Source: Vineibacter terrae (GTDB lineage: Bacteria > Pseudomonadota > Alphaproteobacteria > Reyranellales > Reyranellaceae). Taken from it: a stretch of 64,000 nt of DNA. Position 1 is the first letter of the stretch. Every line of letters starts with the position of its first letter. The position numbers and the translations under genes are program-made. The notes beneath the pieces are model-generated. The model searched no databases and was not told the DNA's origin. It saw nothing but the letters and a program-made list of their open reading frames with translations. Positions 33,847-41,729 of the stretch are shown here, piece after piece. The stretch is taken from positions 124,001 through 188,000 of the forward strand of contig NZ_VDUZ01000005.1 of NCBI RefSeq assembly GCF_008039615.1, given 5' to 3'.

Positions 33847-33892
33847 GAACGCACCCCCTTCCTGAACCAGCGCCGCGATCCTACGGCTGCCT

Positions 33893-33918
33893 ATTACTTA
33901 GGGCAATACCTAAGTAAT
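33893..33918. promoter_or_regulatory. Perfect palindrome, probable ArsR operator
   Basis: ATTACTTAGG (33893-33902), 6-base spacer, CCTAAGTAAT (33909-33918). AT-rich in a GC-rich gap, 47 bases upstream of the ArsR start and about 48 bases beyond the end of the SDR gene. Autorepression is inferred. Confidence 0.75.
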
Positions 33919-33965
33919 GCCTGTTGCGAGGAGTCCGGGCGTCGGGATGGCAGCTGCACTGCGCA

Positions 33966-34712
33966 TCAGCGTCGCAACTTATCCTCCGCCTCGCCGCGGG
34001 CCTCGCGCCTGAGTCTCCCGAGAAGCTCGTCCCAGCTCTCTCGTCTCGGACCGTCACCCCAGACAATTTCGAAAGTTGCTCGTGAGGCGCGCGGATGCTG
34101 CATTGCCTCAACGAACGCTTCGGCGACATCCGCGCGGGCAATGCGGTTGCGAGGCGCGAGCGGAAGGTCACCTTGGCCGACAACGACGGCATGCTCACGA
34201 GCCGGCCGATCGACGAGAAACCCGACGCGGATGATCGTGTAGTCCAAGCCGCTGCTACGGATTTCGTCCTCGACGCGCCGACGCCAGACGAACGTATTCC
34301 TCTTAAGCAGGTTGAGCAGTGTCCTTGCCACCGAGGGCGTATGGATGCCGATCGTGTTGAGATACACGAAGCGGCCACGAAACTCAGCTCTGTGCGCGGC
34401 CGCAAGCGTGTCGAGGACGCCGTCATGGTCTGTCGCCTTGACCAGGCGCTCGGAAGCGTATCGTCCGCTGGGCGCACCGGCTGTGAAAATGATGTGGTCC
34501 ACAGCCCGTAGTGCCGGGGGGAGCGTGCTGGCCTTCGTGAGGTCCCCGGCGACCACCTCAAACGCGGATCCCAGTTCAGCAGAAGCTCTCGCAGGATCGC
34601 GCGCCAGCACGCGAACCCGAAAGTTTCGTTCGTGCAGCAAGCGGGCGATCAGAAGCCCGGTGCCACGTGTGCCTCCAACGACCAGGACACGGCTCTTGCC
34701 AGCCTCGCTCAT
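33966..34712 (-). CDS. NAD(P)-binding atypical SDR (NmrA-like)
   Basis: A 248-residue Rossmann protein: VLVVGGTRGTGLLIARLLHERNFRVRVLARDP is the nucleotide-binding start, with AVDHIIFTAGA after it; no YxxxK catalytic pair is evident, as in NmrA/atypical SDRs. ATG 34712 overlaps the TetR stop by four bases. Codon use is slightly less GC-biased than in the neighbours. Role (redox sensor or reductase) unknown. Confidence 0.82.
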   Translation of the reverse strand: MSEAGKSRVLVVGGTRGTGLLIARLLHERNFRVRVLARDPARASAELGSAFEVVAGDLTKASTLPPALRAVDHIIFTAGAPSGRYASERLVKATDHDGVLDTLAAAHRAEFRGRFVYLNTIGIHTPSVARTLLNLLKRNTFVWRRRVEDEIRSSGLDYTIIRVGFLVDRPAREHAVVVGQGDLPLAPRNRIARADVAEAFVEAMQHPRASRATFEIVWGDGPRRESWDELLGRLRREARGEAEDKLRR

Positions 34713-35296
34713 GGAACCTCCGGCTCAAGTGCTTTTCGGAGTGTCCAACGCATCGCATCGAGTGCGCGCTTGCGATCTTCGCCGGCTTCCAGGATGTCGG
34801 CGGTCTCGTGGATGACCGCGAACAGCAGCCGTCCGGTGAGGTAAGCATCTGCTTTGGCAAACGCTCCAGCGTCCTGGCCGGCTCGGATGACGCCTATCAA
34901 GCGGCTGATTGGATTGTCACCCTCCGGGATAGGACGCCGGTGGGCGAAATCCGTATGGAACAGCACCGTGTGCAATCCACCCAATTCCGCCATGGAATCA
35001 ACGAATGCAACCGCGAGCTGCTCCAGAAGAGACGGCCAATCCAGCTCCGCGCCGGTTTTGATGTGGATGGGGTGAGCCTCGTCGAATTGCCTGATGATGC
35101 GCCGACGTATCGCTTCAAGAAGATCGTCCCACGTGGGGAAGTAGAGATAGAAAGTGCCTTTCGCTGCGGCTGCTTCGCAGACGACGTCCTCGACGCGCAC
35201 AGCTGGGCCGTCTCTTTTCAGCAGGCGTTCTGCGGCTTCGATGATCTCCTGTCGCCGGACATCCGGGGCCAAGCGACGGCGAGTGCGTGCTTGCAT
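34709..35296 (-). CDS. TetR-family regulator of the SDR gene
   Basis: A 195-residue protein from ATG 35296 (the open frame continues upstream to 35350, through the operator region). HTH: EIIEAAERLLKRDGPAVRVEDVVCEAAAAKGTFYLYFPTWDDLLEAI. The gene is the first of a two-gene operon with the SDR, and two TGAC-N5-GTCA palindromes lie immediately upstream. Confidence 0.85.
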   Translation of the reverse strand: MQARTRRRLAPDVRRQEIIEAAERLLKRDGPAVRVEDVVCEAAAAKGTFYLYFPTWDDLLEAIRRRIIRQFDEAHPIHIKTGAELDWPSLLEQLAVAFVDSMAELGGLHTVLFHTDFAHRRPIPEGDNPISRLIGVIRAGQDAGAFAKADAYLTGRLLFAVIHETADILEAGEDRKRALDAMRWTLRKALEPEVP

Positions 35297-35309
35297 GAGC
35301 TTTTCTTGC

Positions 35310-35343
35310 TGACCGTAAGTCAGTATATAATGACCATTGGTCA
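35310..35343. promoter_or_regulatory. Two tandem TGAC-N5-GTCA operators for the TetR regulator
   Basis: TGACCGTAAGTCA at 35310-35322 and TGACCATTGGTCA at 35331-35343. Both are 13-bp dyads with identical outer half-sites, and their centres are 21 bp apart, two helical turns. A TATATA -10-like box lies between them (35324-35329, reverse strand). Confidence 0.75.
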
Positions 35344-35361
35344 GTTGCAAGGGAAGTCAAA

Positions 35362-35414
35362 TGGCGCACCAGTGCGTCCCACGCGGGAGATCCCTCGCTG
35401 CGCTCGGGATGACA
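35362..35414. repeat. Half copy of family B repeat (copy 6)
   Basis: Right half only, ending in GATCCCTCGCTGCGCTCGGG ATGACAG, between the TetR operators and the YciI-type gene. Confidence 0.8.
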
Positions 35415-35443
35415 GCTGTGTCAGCCTCCTGCGATTCCGGGTG

Positions 35444-35824
35444 CTAGGCTTGCATGCCCGGAAGCGACGCGCCCGGAATGTAGCGCCTGACCGGGCGGAT
35501 CTCGTAGACGGCGGTGGGATTGGCGCGGCGCAGGTCGCGGGCCACCGCGATCGCGGCGTCGCGGTCGGCGCAGTCCACGACGTAGAGGCCCAGCAGCTGC
35601 TCCTTGGTCTCGGCGAAGGGGCCGTCGATGACCATGCCGGCGCCCGGGCCGCGCAGCGTGACGGCCTGGCCCGTCGTGCCCAGCCGGGCCGACGGCCCCA
35701 GGGCCTTCTCCCGGTCGAGCCGCTCATGCACCTTCAGAAGGCCGGTCATCACGGCTGCATCTTCTTCCGCTGTCCAGGACTCGACGATCTTCTCCTCGTG
35801 ATAGGCCAGGATCGCATAGAGCAT
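35444..35824 (-). CDS. YciI-family (DGPF-domain) protein
   Basis: A 126-residue protein with the DGPFAETKEQLLGLYVVD signature of YCII-related proteins, often linked to ECF sigma factors, though none is seen here. Single gene between repeats. Function undefined. Confidence 0.85.
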   Translation of the reverse strand: MLYAILAYHEEKIVESWTAEEDAAVMTGLLKVHERLDREKALGPSARLGTTGQAVTLRGPGAGMVIDGPFAETKEQLLGLYVVDCADRDAAIAVARDLRRANPTAVYEIRPVRRYIPGASLPGMQA

Positions 35825-35970
35825 GGGATATCCTTCCTGTGCTGGCGGCGTGCGGCAGTATCCAGTGACGATCGGCGTCTGCCAATCCCGACATCCGGAA
35901 ATCGGGCTGCTGATGTTTGCAGGAAACTGTCATCCCAAGAGGTGTGTGACGTAATCCTTCGGTGCTGTCT

Positions 35971-36143
35971 CCTCGCCCCGCGGCAGCGGGGAGAGGAAGG
36001 GGCCCATGCCGAAGGCATGGGAAGGTGAGGGGTGGGAACGATCAAGCCATGCGGCAAAAACAGGGACTGATCGCTCGTACCCCTCACCTTCCCATCGCTT
36101 CGCGATGGGCCCCTCCCTCTCCCCGCTGCCGCGGGGCGAGGGG
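35971..36143. repeat. Family C repeat, long form (copy 3, inverted relative to copy 2)
   Basis: Reverse complement of 28743-28917 apart from a handful of differences in the central loop. Same outer arms and inner hairpins. The two copies face each other across 7.1 kb. Confidence 0.93.
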
Positions 36144-36168
36144 TGAACGGCCATCGCCGGCATGCGCA

Positions 36169-36978
36169 TCACCCCCAGGTCAGCGGGTCGAGGTGGAGGT
36201 AGAACGCCAGCCGCTCCGGGTCGGGCGCGATATCGAGCGCCGCGAACAGGCTCTCATGCGCGGCCCGTGCCTGGTCCGGCGATGTCCAGGTCTCGCGGGC
36301 GTTGGCCAGGAGCAGGGCGAGGTCGGCATGGCGGTCGGCGGTGCCCAGCCGGCCGAGATCGACGAGGCCGACACAGCGCAGGGTCGCGGGATCGACCATG
36401 AGGTTGGGCAGGCAGGCGTCGCCATGGCAGACGACGCGGTCGCGTTGCTCCTGGGCCAGCCGCCCGGGCAGCTGCGCCCGCAGCCGTGCCAGCAGCGCCG
36501 GCGCGGGAATGTCGCGAAGCTGCGGGTCGAGAAAGTCCGGATTGACGGCATCGCGCGCGACGACGTCGGCGGCGCGGGCCATCATCGTTTCCAGGCCGCG
36601 CGCGAAGGGGCAATCGGCGACCGGCAGAGCGTGCAGCGCCTTCAGGCGCTGCGCGATCGAGGGCCACGCCCGGATCAGGTCGGCGGCCGGAAGGTCGCTG
36701 GCCGGCACGCCGGGCACCGTGCTGGTGATCAGGCATGCCGTGCCGTGCACCGTGATCCAGTCGAGGACGCGCGCCGTGCCCAGGCCACAGGGTGCCAGCC
36801 ACGCGACGCGGCGGCGCTCGCCATCCAGCGCCGCCATGCGCGCGCCCGTGGCCAGCTTGGCGTAGGCCGCGCCGTCGCTGCTGCGATAGACCCGGTCGCC
36901 TGACTCGCCCGTGTGGACGGCAATCCACGTCGCGCTTCCGCGCAGGCGCGGCAGCAGGGCGGTATCGGGTATGATCAC
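36169..36978 (-). CDS. aph(3''): APH(3'')-like aminoglycoside (streptomycin) phosphotransferase
   Basis: A 269-residue kinase that matches APH(3'')-Ib (StrA) along its length: GESGDRVYRS, VPGVPASDLPAADLIRAWPS, DVVARDAVNPDFL, VVCHGDACLPNLMVDPATL, VDLGRLGTADRHADLAL, and the C-terminus ERLAFYLHLDPLTWG. Catalytic residues are visible: K41, H185-x-D187, N192, D207. That enzyme phosphorylates the 3''-hydroxyl of streptomycin. The GC content is like its neighbours, so it appears native to the chromosome rather than a recent plasmid gene. Activity is inferred. Confidence 0.85.
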   Translation of the reverse strand: MIIPDTALLPRLRGSATWIAVHTGESGDRVYRSSDGAAYAKLATGARMAALDGERRRVAWLAPCGLGTARVLDWITVHGTACLITSTVPGVPASDLPAADLIRAWPSIAQRLKALHALPVADCPFARGLETMMARAADVVARDAVNPDFLDPQLRDIPAPALLARLRAQLPGRLAQEQRDRVVCHGDACLPNLMVDPATLRCVGLVDLGRLGTADRHADLALLLANARETWTSPDQARAAHESLFAALDIAPDPERLAFYLHLDPLTWG

Positions 36979-37008
36979 TGATGCATCTCGTCGGTTGGTG
37001 GGGCAGCG

Positions 37009-38604
37009 TCACGTCGGCCGCAGCATCGGCAGCTCGAGCCGGTGCGTCACGCCGATGGCCTGCAGGAAAGCCTCGTCATGGCTCACGACCAGCAGCGCGC
37101 CGTCATAGGCCCGCAGGCCCGCCTCGACCGCCTCGATGGCCTCGATATCCAGGTGATTGGTGGGCTCGTCCAGGATCAGCAGCGCGGGCGGCGTGGGACC
37201 GCTCAGCACGCAGGCGAGTCCGGCGCGCAGCACCTGGCCGCCGCTGAGGCTCGATACAAGCTGCAGCGCGGCGTCGGCGCGGAACATGAAGCGCGCCAGC
37301 GCGGCGCGACAGTCGTTCTCGCCGGCGCCGGGATTGAGGCGCCGGAAATTGTCGCGGATCGACAGCGCCGGTTCGAGCGCCGACACGCGCTGGTCGAGCA
37401 TCGCGGCATCCGCCAGGCATCGCACCGTGCCCGACCATGGACGCAGCGCGCCGGCGGCCAGCGCCAGCACCGTGGTCTTGCCGCTGCCATTGGGGCCGGC
37501 GATGGCGATGCGCTGCGGACCGGTGATCACGAGCGAAAAGTCCGTGATCACCGGGCGGCCCGGCGTGTAGCCGGCGCTCACCGCGTCCATCCGCAGCACC
37601 GTCCTGGCGGCCGGCAGTCCGGTCGACGGCAGGGTCACGGTCAAGGGCTGCAGCACCTCGATGCGGGCGCGGGCGGAATCGGCCAGCGCTGTCGCCTGCG
37701 CGCGCCGCCGCTCGGCCAGGCGTGCGTTGGCGCCGGCGGTGTTCTCGCTGCTGCTGCGCCGTCCATTGAGGACGATGCGCGGGATGTCGCCCTTGGCGCG
37801 CTGGCGCCGCCCGGCCGCATCCTTGCGGGCCTTGCGCTCGGCGCTGCGCTGGGCGCCCTGCGCGACGTCCGCCAGGCGCTGCTCGGCGGCGGCGAGGTCG
37901 TGGTGCGCGGCGGCCAGGGCGACGGCCTTGCGTTCGCGATAGTGGCTCCAGTTGCCGCCGTAGCGCGTCGTGCCCAGCGTGGTCAGCTCGACGATCGCAT
38001 CGAGAGTGTCGAGCAGCGCACGGTCGTGGCTGACGACGACGGCGCCGCCGCGCCAGGCCGCCAGCAGGTCGAGCACGGCGGCGCGTCCATCGCGGTCGAG
38101 ATTGTTGGTCGGCTCGTCCAGCAGGATGAAGTCCGGCGCGGCGAGGATGAGCGCCGCCAGCGCCGCGCGCGTGCGCTGGCCGCCGGACAGCGCCGCCAGA
38201 AGCGTGCCGGGCGGCGCATCGAGCCCGACCCGGCCCAGCGCCGCGGCGATGCGCGTCTCCAGGGTCCAGTCGGCGAGGGACAATTCCGCAGCGCCCGCGT
38301 GGCCGGCCTCGGCGCGCTGCAGCAAGGCAAGCGCCGCGGTGACGCCCAGGAGGTCGGCCACGGTCTCGTCTGGCGCCACCTGGACGGTCTGGCGCAGCAC
38401 GCCCAGCGTGCCCTCGACACGCACGCTGCCGGATAGCGGCGCGAGCGTGCCGGCGATCAGCTGCAGCAAGGTCGTCTTGCCGACGCCGTTGCGCCCCACG
38501 AGCCCGGTGCGGCCCGGGTCGAACGTCAGCGACAGATCGGAGAAAAGGGTGCGGCCGTCAGGCGTCGACCACGTCAGGTCGGACACGGCGATGGAGGCGG
38601 ACAT
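37009..38604 (-). CDS. ABC-F family ATPase
   Basis: A 531-residue protein with two ATPase domains and no membrane segment. Domain 1 has GRNGVGKTT (37-45), LSGGQRTR and LLDEPTNNLD; domain 2 has GPNGSGKTT, SSLSGGQVLRAG and LILDEPTNHLD. The charged linker (residues ~240-300) matches ABC-F proteins. The family works on ribosomes (translation factors or antibiotic protection). ATG 38604 is the chosen start. The gene is 30 bases upstream of the aph gene on the same strand, so the two may be one transcript. Confidence 0.88.
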   Translation of the reverse strand: MSASIAVSDLTWSTPDGRTLFSDLSLTFDPGRTGLVGRNGVGKTTLLQLIAGTLAPLSGSVRVEGTLGVLRQTVQVAPDETVADLLGVTAALALLQRAEAGHAGAAELSLADWTLETRIAAALGRVGLDAPPGTLLAALSGGQRTRAALAALILAAPDFILLDEPTNNLDRDGRAAVLDLLAAWRGGAVVVSHDRALLDTLDAIVELTTLGTTRYGGNWSHYRERKAVALAAAHHDLAAAEQRLADVAQGAQRSAERKARKDAAGRRQRAKGDIPRIVLNGRRSSSENTAGANARLAERRRAQATALADSARARIEVLQPLTVTLPSTGLPAARTVLRMDAVSAGYTPGRPVITDFSLVITGPQRIAIAGPNGSGKTTVLALAAGALRPWSGTVRCLADAAMLDQRVSALEPALSIRDNFRRLNPGAGENDCRAALARFMFRADAALQLVSSLSGGQVLRAGLACVLSGPTPPALLILDEPTNHLDIEAIEAVEAGLRAYDGALLVVSHDEAFLQAIGVTHRLELPMLRPT

Positions 38605-38744
38605 GAGCTCGGATTTCCTTCCCGGCAAGGCGAATGGGCATTGCGATGGGGGAGAAATCCATTGTCCGGCATCCTGTGGCAGTGACTGGCCGCAGTAAAA
38701 TAAGCGCGGCGCGGGCCATCTTCAAGGCATCGACATAAGCGGCG

Positions 38745-39686
38745 TCATTGCGCCTTGCGTCGGCGGCGGCCCGTCTCGTCGCCGCGGCCCAGGGCGGCAT
38801 ATGCCGCGGCGAGGAAGTCCAGCAGCGCGCGCACCGACGGCAGCTGGCCGCGCCGCGACGGGAACACCGCGTGCGTGATCCCCGGCCTTGGCGACCAATC
38901 CGGCAACAGGTCGACCAGGCGCCCGGCCTCGACGTCCTCGTCGATGACGAGGGTCGGAAACTGGCAGACGCCGATGCCGCGCAGCGCCGCCAGCCGCAGC
39001 GCCACCATGTCCTCGGTGACCAGGCGCGGCGTGTGGCGGACCGTGGCGGCCGCGCCCTGGGGCCCGTCGAGATGCCATTCATGCGCCTGCTGCGTCGGAT
39101 CCCATGCCAGGCTCGGCAGCGCGGCAAGATCGGCCGGGACGCGGGGCCGGGCTGCGCGCTTGAGCAGGGCGGGGCTCGCGACCAGCCGCTGCGGGCTGTC
39201 GGCCAGCTTGCGGATCACAAGGTCGCTGTCGTCGAGCTGCGGGAAGCGCACGCGAATGGCGAGATCGAAGCCCTCGCGGATCACGTCCACGCGCCGGTTG
39301 GTGCTCTCCAGCAGCACCGTCACCTTGGGGCATTCGGCCATGAAGCGGGCGACCATCTCGCCGACCTGGAAGTAGATCACCGACGATGGGCAGCTCATGC
39401 GCACGACGCCCTGCGGCTCGGACCGCATGCGGTCGATCACCTCCTGCGCCGCCTCGGCCTCGACCACCATCGCCACGCAATGGCGGTAGTACTCCTGTCC
39501 GATGCCGGTCACCGCGAAGCGCCGTGTCGAGCGCTGGATCAGGCGCACGCCGAGCTGTGTCTCCAGGCGTCCGATGCGCCGGCTGAGCCGCGATCGCGGC
39601 ATGCCGAGCTTGCGGGCCGCGGCGGCGAAGCCGTTCTGCTCGACCACGTCGACGAACAGCCTGAGATCGTTGAGGTCCGGCGTCAT
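38745..39686 (-). CDS. LysR-family regulator
   Basis: A 313-residue LTTR: HTH DLRLFVDVVEQNGFAAAARKLGMPRSRLSRRIGRLETQLGVRLIQRSTRRFAVT, and an effector domain starting after GVVRMSCPSSVI. Divergent from the pirin gene. ATG 39686 touches a perfect palindrome, so the site overlaps its own ribosome site. Confidence 0.88.
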   Translation of the reverse strand: MTPDLNDLRLFVDVVEQNGFAAAARKLGMPRSRLSRRIGRLETQLGVRLIQRSTRRFAVTGIGQEYYRHCVAMVVEAEAAQEVIDRMRSEPQGVVRMSCPSSVIYFQVGEMVARFMAECPKVTVLLESTNRRVDVIREGFDLAIRVRFPQLDDSDLVIRKLADSPQRLVASPALLKRAARPRVPADLAALPSLAWDPTQQAHEWHLDGPQGAAATVRHTPRLVTEDMVALRLAALRGIGVCQFPTLVIDEDVEAGRLVDLLPDWSPRPGITHAVFPSRRGQLPSVRALLDFLAAAYAALGRGDETGRRRRKAQ

Positions 39687-39704
39687 TGTCCTATTTATAG
39701 GACA
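39687..39704. promoter_or_regulatory. Perfect palindrome between LysR and pirin genes
   Basis: TGTCCTAT-TT-ATAGGACA, directly abutting the LysR start codon; AGGACA in it serves as the regulator's ribosome site. Likely LysR binding site or autoregulatory element for the divergent pair. 98 bases from the pirin start. Confidence 0.72.
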
Positions 39705-39802
39705 TAATAGCATGCCGCTGACGGCTACTGCCAGGCCCGACGCGTCGACATATTGGCGCCAACGCAAGCGCCCATCCGGGCCATGCACCAAGGAGACTCA
39801 CC

Positions 39803-40669
39803 ATGAGAAAGGTTCTCGGGGTCTACAGCGCCCCGCGGCCGCACTGGGTCGGCGACGGCTTTCCGGTGCGCTCGCTGTTCTCGCACGCCAGCCATGGCGC
39901 GCATGTCAGCCCGTTCCTGCTGCTGGACTATGCCGGCCCGGCGGAATTCACGCCGGCCACGACGCCGCGCGGCGTCGGGGAACATCCGCATCGCGGGTTC
40001 GAGACCGTGACCATCGTCTATCGCGGCGAGGTCGAGCACCGGGATTCGACCGGCCAGGGCGGCGTCATCGGGCCAGGCGACGTGCAGTGGATGACGGCGG
40101 CCAGTGGCATCCTGCACGAGGAATTCCACTCACAGGCCTTCACCCGCAAGGGTGGCACCCTCGAGATGGTCCAGCTCTGGGTCAACCTGCCGGCCAAGGA
40201 CAAGAATGCCGCGCCGGGCTACCAGTCGCTGCTCGACCGGGACATCCCGGCAGTCGCGCTGCCCGATGATGCCGGCACGCTGCGGGTGATCGCCGGCGAC
40301 TATGACGGCCATCGCGGGCCGGCGCGCACCTTCACGCCCATCGACGTGTGGGACCTGCGCCTGCGGCGCGACGGCAGGACGTCGCTGCCCCTGCCCGAGG
40401 GGCATACCGCTGCCGTCGTCGTGCTGAAGGGCACCGTGATGGTCAACGACGACGCCATCGCGCGGGAAGGCCAGCTCGTCCTGCTCGACAGGACGGGCGG
40501 CGATGTCACGGTGGAAGCCAACGGTGAGGCATCGCTGCTGATCCTGGGCGGCGCGCCGATCGACGAGCCGGTCGTCATGCACGGACCGTTCGTGATGAAC
40601 ACGGCGGACGAGATCCGGCAGGCGATGCGCGACTTCCAGGCCGGCCGCTTCGGCGCGATCGCGTCCTGA
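39803..40669 (+). CDS. Pirin-family protein
   Basis: A 288-residue bicupin pirin with the iron-binding HPHRGFET (H62, H64) and ASGILHEEF (His and Glu ligands) motifs. Some bacterial pirins oxidise quercetin; others bind metabolic enzymes. Good ribosome site (AAGGAGA) before ATG 39803. Controlled by the divergent LysR regulator, by arrangement. Confidence 0.9.
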   Translation: MRKVLGVYSAPRPHWVGDGFPVRSLFSHASHGAHVSPFLLLDYAGPAEFTPATTPRGVGEHPHRGFETVTIVYRGEVEHRDSTGQGGVIGPGDVQWMTAASGILHEEFHSQAFTRKGGTLEMVQLWVNLPAKDKNAAPGYQSLLDRDIPAVALPDDAGTLRVIAGDYDGHRGPARTFTPIDVWDLRLRRDGRTSLPLPEGHTAAVVVLKGTVMVNDDAIAREGQLVLLDRTGGDVTVEANGEASLLILGGAPIDEPVVMHGPFVMNTADEIRQAMRDFQAGRFGAIAS

Positions 40670-40675
40670 CTTTCG

Positions 40676-40706
40676 GCGAGCCCCGGCGCCCGGCACCGGG
40701 GCTCGC
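40676..40706 (+). terminator. Hairpin after the pirin gene
   Basis: GCGAGCCCCGG paired with CCGGGGCTCGC (11 bp, 9-base loop), 6 bases after the pirin stop. No T-run follows, so termination may need help or be weak; it also faces the convergent IclR gene. Confidence 0.6.
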
Positions 40707-40783
40707 TCGACGCGCCGGCGGTTCGATTTTCGGGCAGCCGGCAGCCTCCTGCGGGATGGGCCTGCCGTGCGGCCGCGCGATGG

Positions 40784-41575
40784 CTAAGCGGACGGGAACT
40801 CCAGCGGCTCGAACGCCTTCACCTCGCGCAGCAGGATGCCGGCCATCTTCTGCAGGCGGCGGTCGCCAAGGGCCTCGACAGAGTAGACGGCGGAGATCGC
40901 CGCGCTCACCTCGCCGCGGCTGTTGCGAATGACGGTGCCGATGCCGAAGGTGTTGTGGATCACGCCCTGGTTGAGGCCGTAGCCGGTCTGCCGCGCGCTC
41001 CTTACCGCCTGCAGCACCGCGGCGGTGCCGGTGTGGTACTCGGCATAACGTTCGGAATTGGATGCGGCGATGGCGCGTGCCTGCTCGGGCGGCATGGTCG
41101 CGAGGATCGCGACGCCGGCCGCGCCGATGCCCAGGGGGTAGCGCACGCCGTCGCCGATGCCGGTGTCATGCAGGACAGTGTCCTTGCTGCCGACGCGCTT
41201 GATGCTGATGATGTCATTCATCAGCGGCAGGTAGGCGTAGATCACCGCCGCCATCCGCCGCGCGAGCTTCTCCATCAGGCTTGCCAGCCGCGGCTGAATC
41301 CCGCCGTAGCGCGTCGCGTCGATCAGGGCATGGACCTGGACGCCCAGATAGTAGCGCTTGCTGAAGCCGTCGAAGATCACCATGCCGTTCCAGGCAAGCG
41401 CATTCAGCAGCCGGTGGGCCGTGGCGACGTGCAGCCCGGTCTGCGCCGCCAGCTCCTTCAGACGGATGCCGTGGGTGTTGTTCCTGCCGACCACAGCCAG
41501 CAGGCTCATCGCGCGGTGGATCGCCTGCGCTCCCTTGGGTTCTGTCCTGTCGATCGCTCCCACGGACACGGGCAT
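40784..41575 (-). CDS. IclR-family regulator
   Basis: A 263-residue IclR protein with the winged HTH (GIRLKELAAQTGLHVATAHRLLNAL) and the C-terminal effector domain (GVAILATMPPEQARAI, GYGLNQGVIHNTFGIGTVIRNSRGEVSAAISAVY). Divergent from the hydratase/transport operon and presumably its regulator. Confidence 0.88.
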   Translation of the reverse strand: MPVSVGAIDRTEPKGAQAIHRAMSLLAVVGRNNTHGIRLKELAAQTGLHVATAHRLLNALAWNGMVIFDGFSKRYYLGVQVHALIDATRYGGIQPRLASLMEKLARRMAAVIYAYLPLMNDIISIKRVGSKDTVLHDTGIGDGVRYPLGIGAAGVAILATMPPEQARAIAASNSERYAEYHTGTAAVLQAVRSARQTGYGLNQGVIHNTFGIGTVIRNSRGEVSAAISAVYSVEALGDRRLQKMAGILLREVKAFEPLEFPSA

Positions 41576-41662
41576 CCGGATGGAACCTCCTGCGGCTGTC
41601 GCGGCGATAGTTACAGCGAAGGCGCTGCCGGCCCAAGGACAATCGCGGCGCTACCCGACGCC

Positions 41663-41708
41663 TTGACCAATTCTTACAATATGATATTCACCATCTCACA
41701 ATATGAGA
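41663..41708 (+). promoter_or_regulatory. Promoter with IclR-type operator candidates
   Basis: TTGACC (41663-41668) and TATTCA (41685-41690) spaced by 16, with ACAATATGA repeated at 41676-41684 and 41698-41706 (22 bp apart). The second copy sits in the dyad TCTCA-N5-TGAGA (41694-41708). AT-rich against its surroundings, in the gap between the IclR and hydratase genes. Confidence 0.6.
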
Positions 41709-41729
41709 ATATGAGCCCGGGAGCCGTTC

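Noticed and set aside
36169-36978. Grouping the APH(3'')-like kinase with the acyl-CoA-cluster kinases
   Set aside because: Its sequence follows APH(3'')-Ib end to end, and it has no acyl-CoA dehydrogenase neighbour.
40676-40706. Strong intrinsic terminator after the pirin gene
   Set aside because: The stem is good but no T-tract follows, so only a weak or factor-assisted terminator is claimed.
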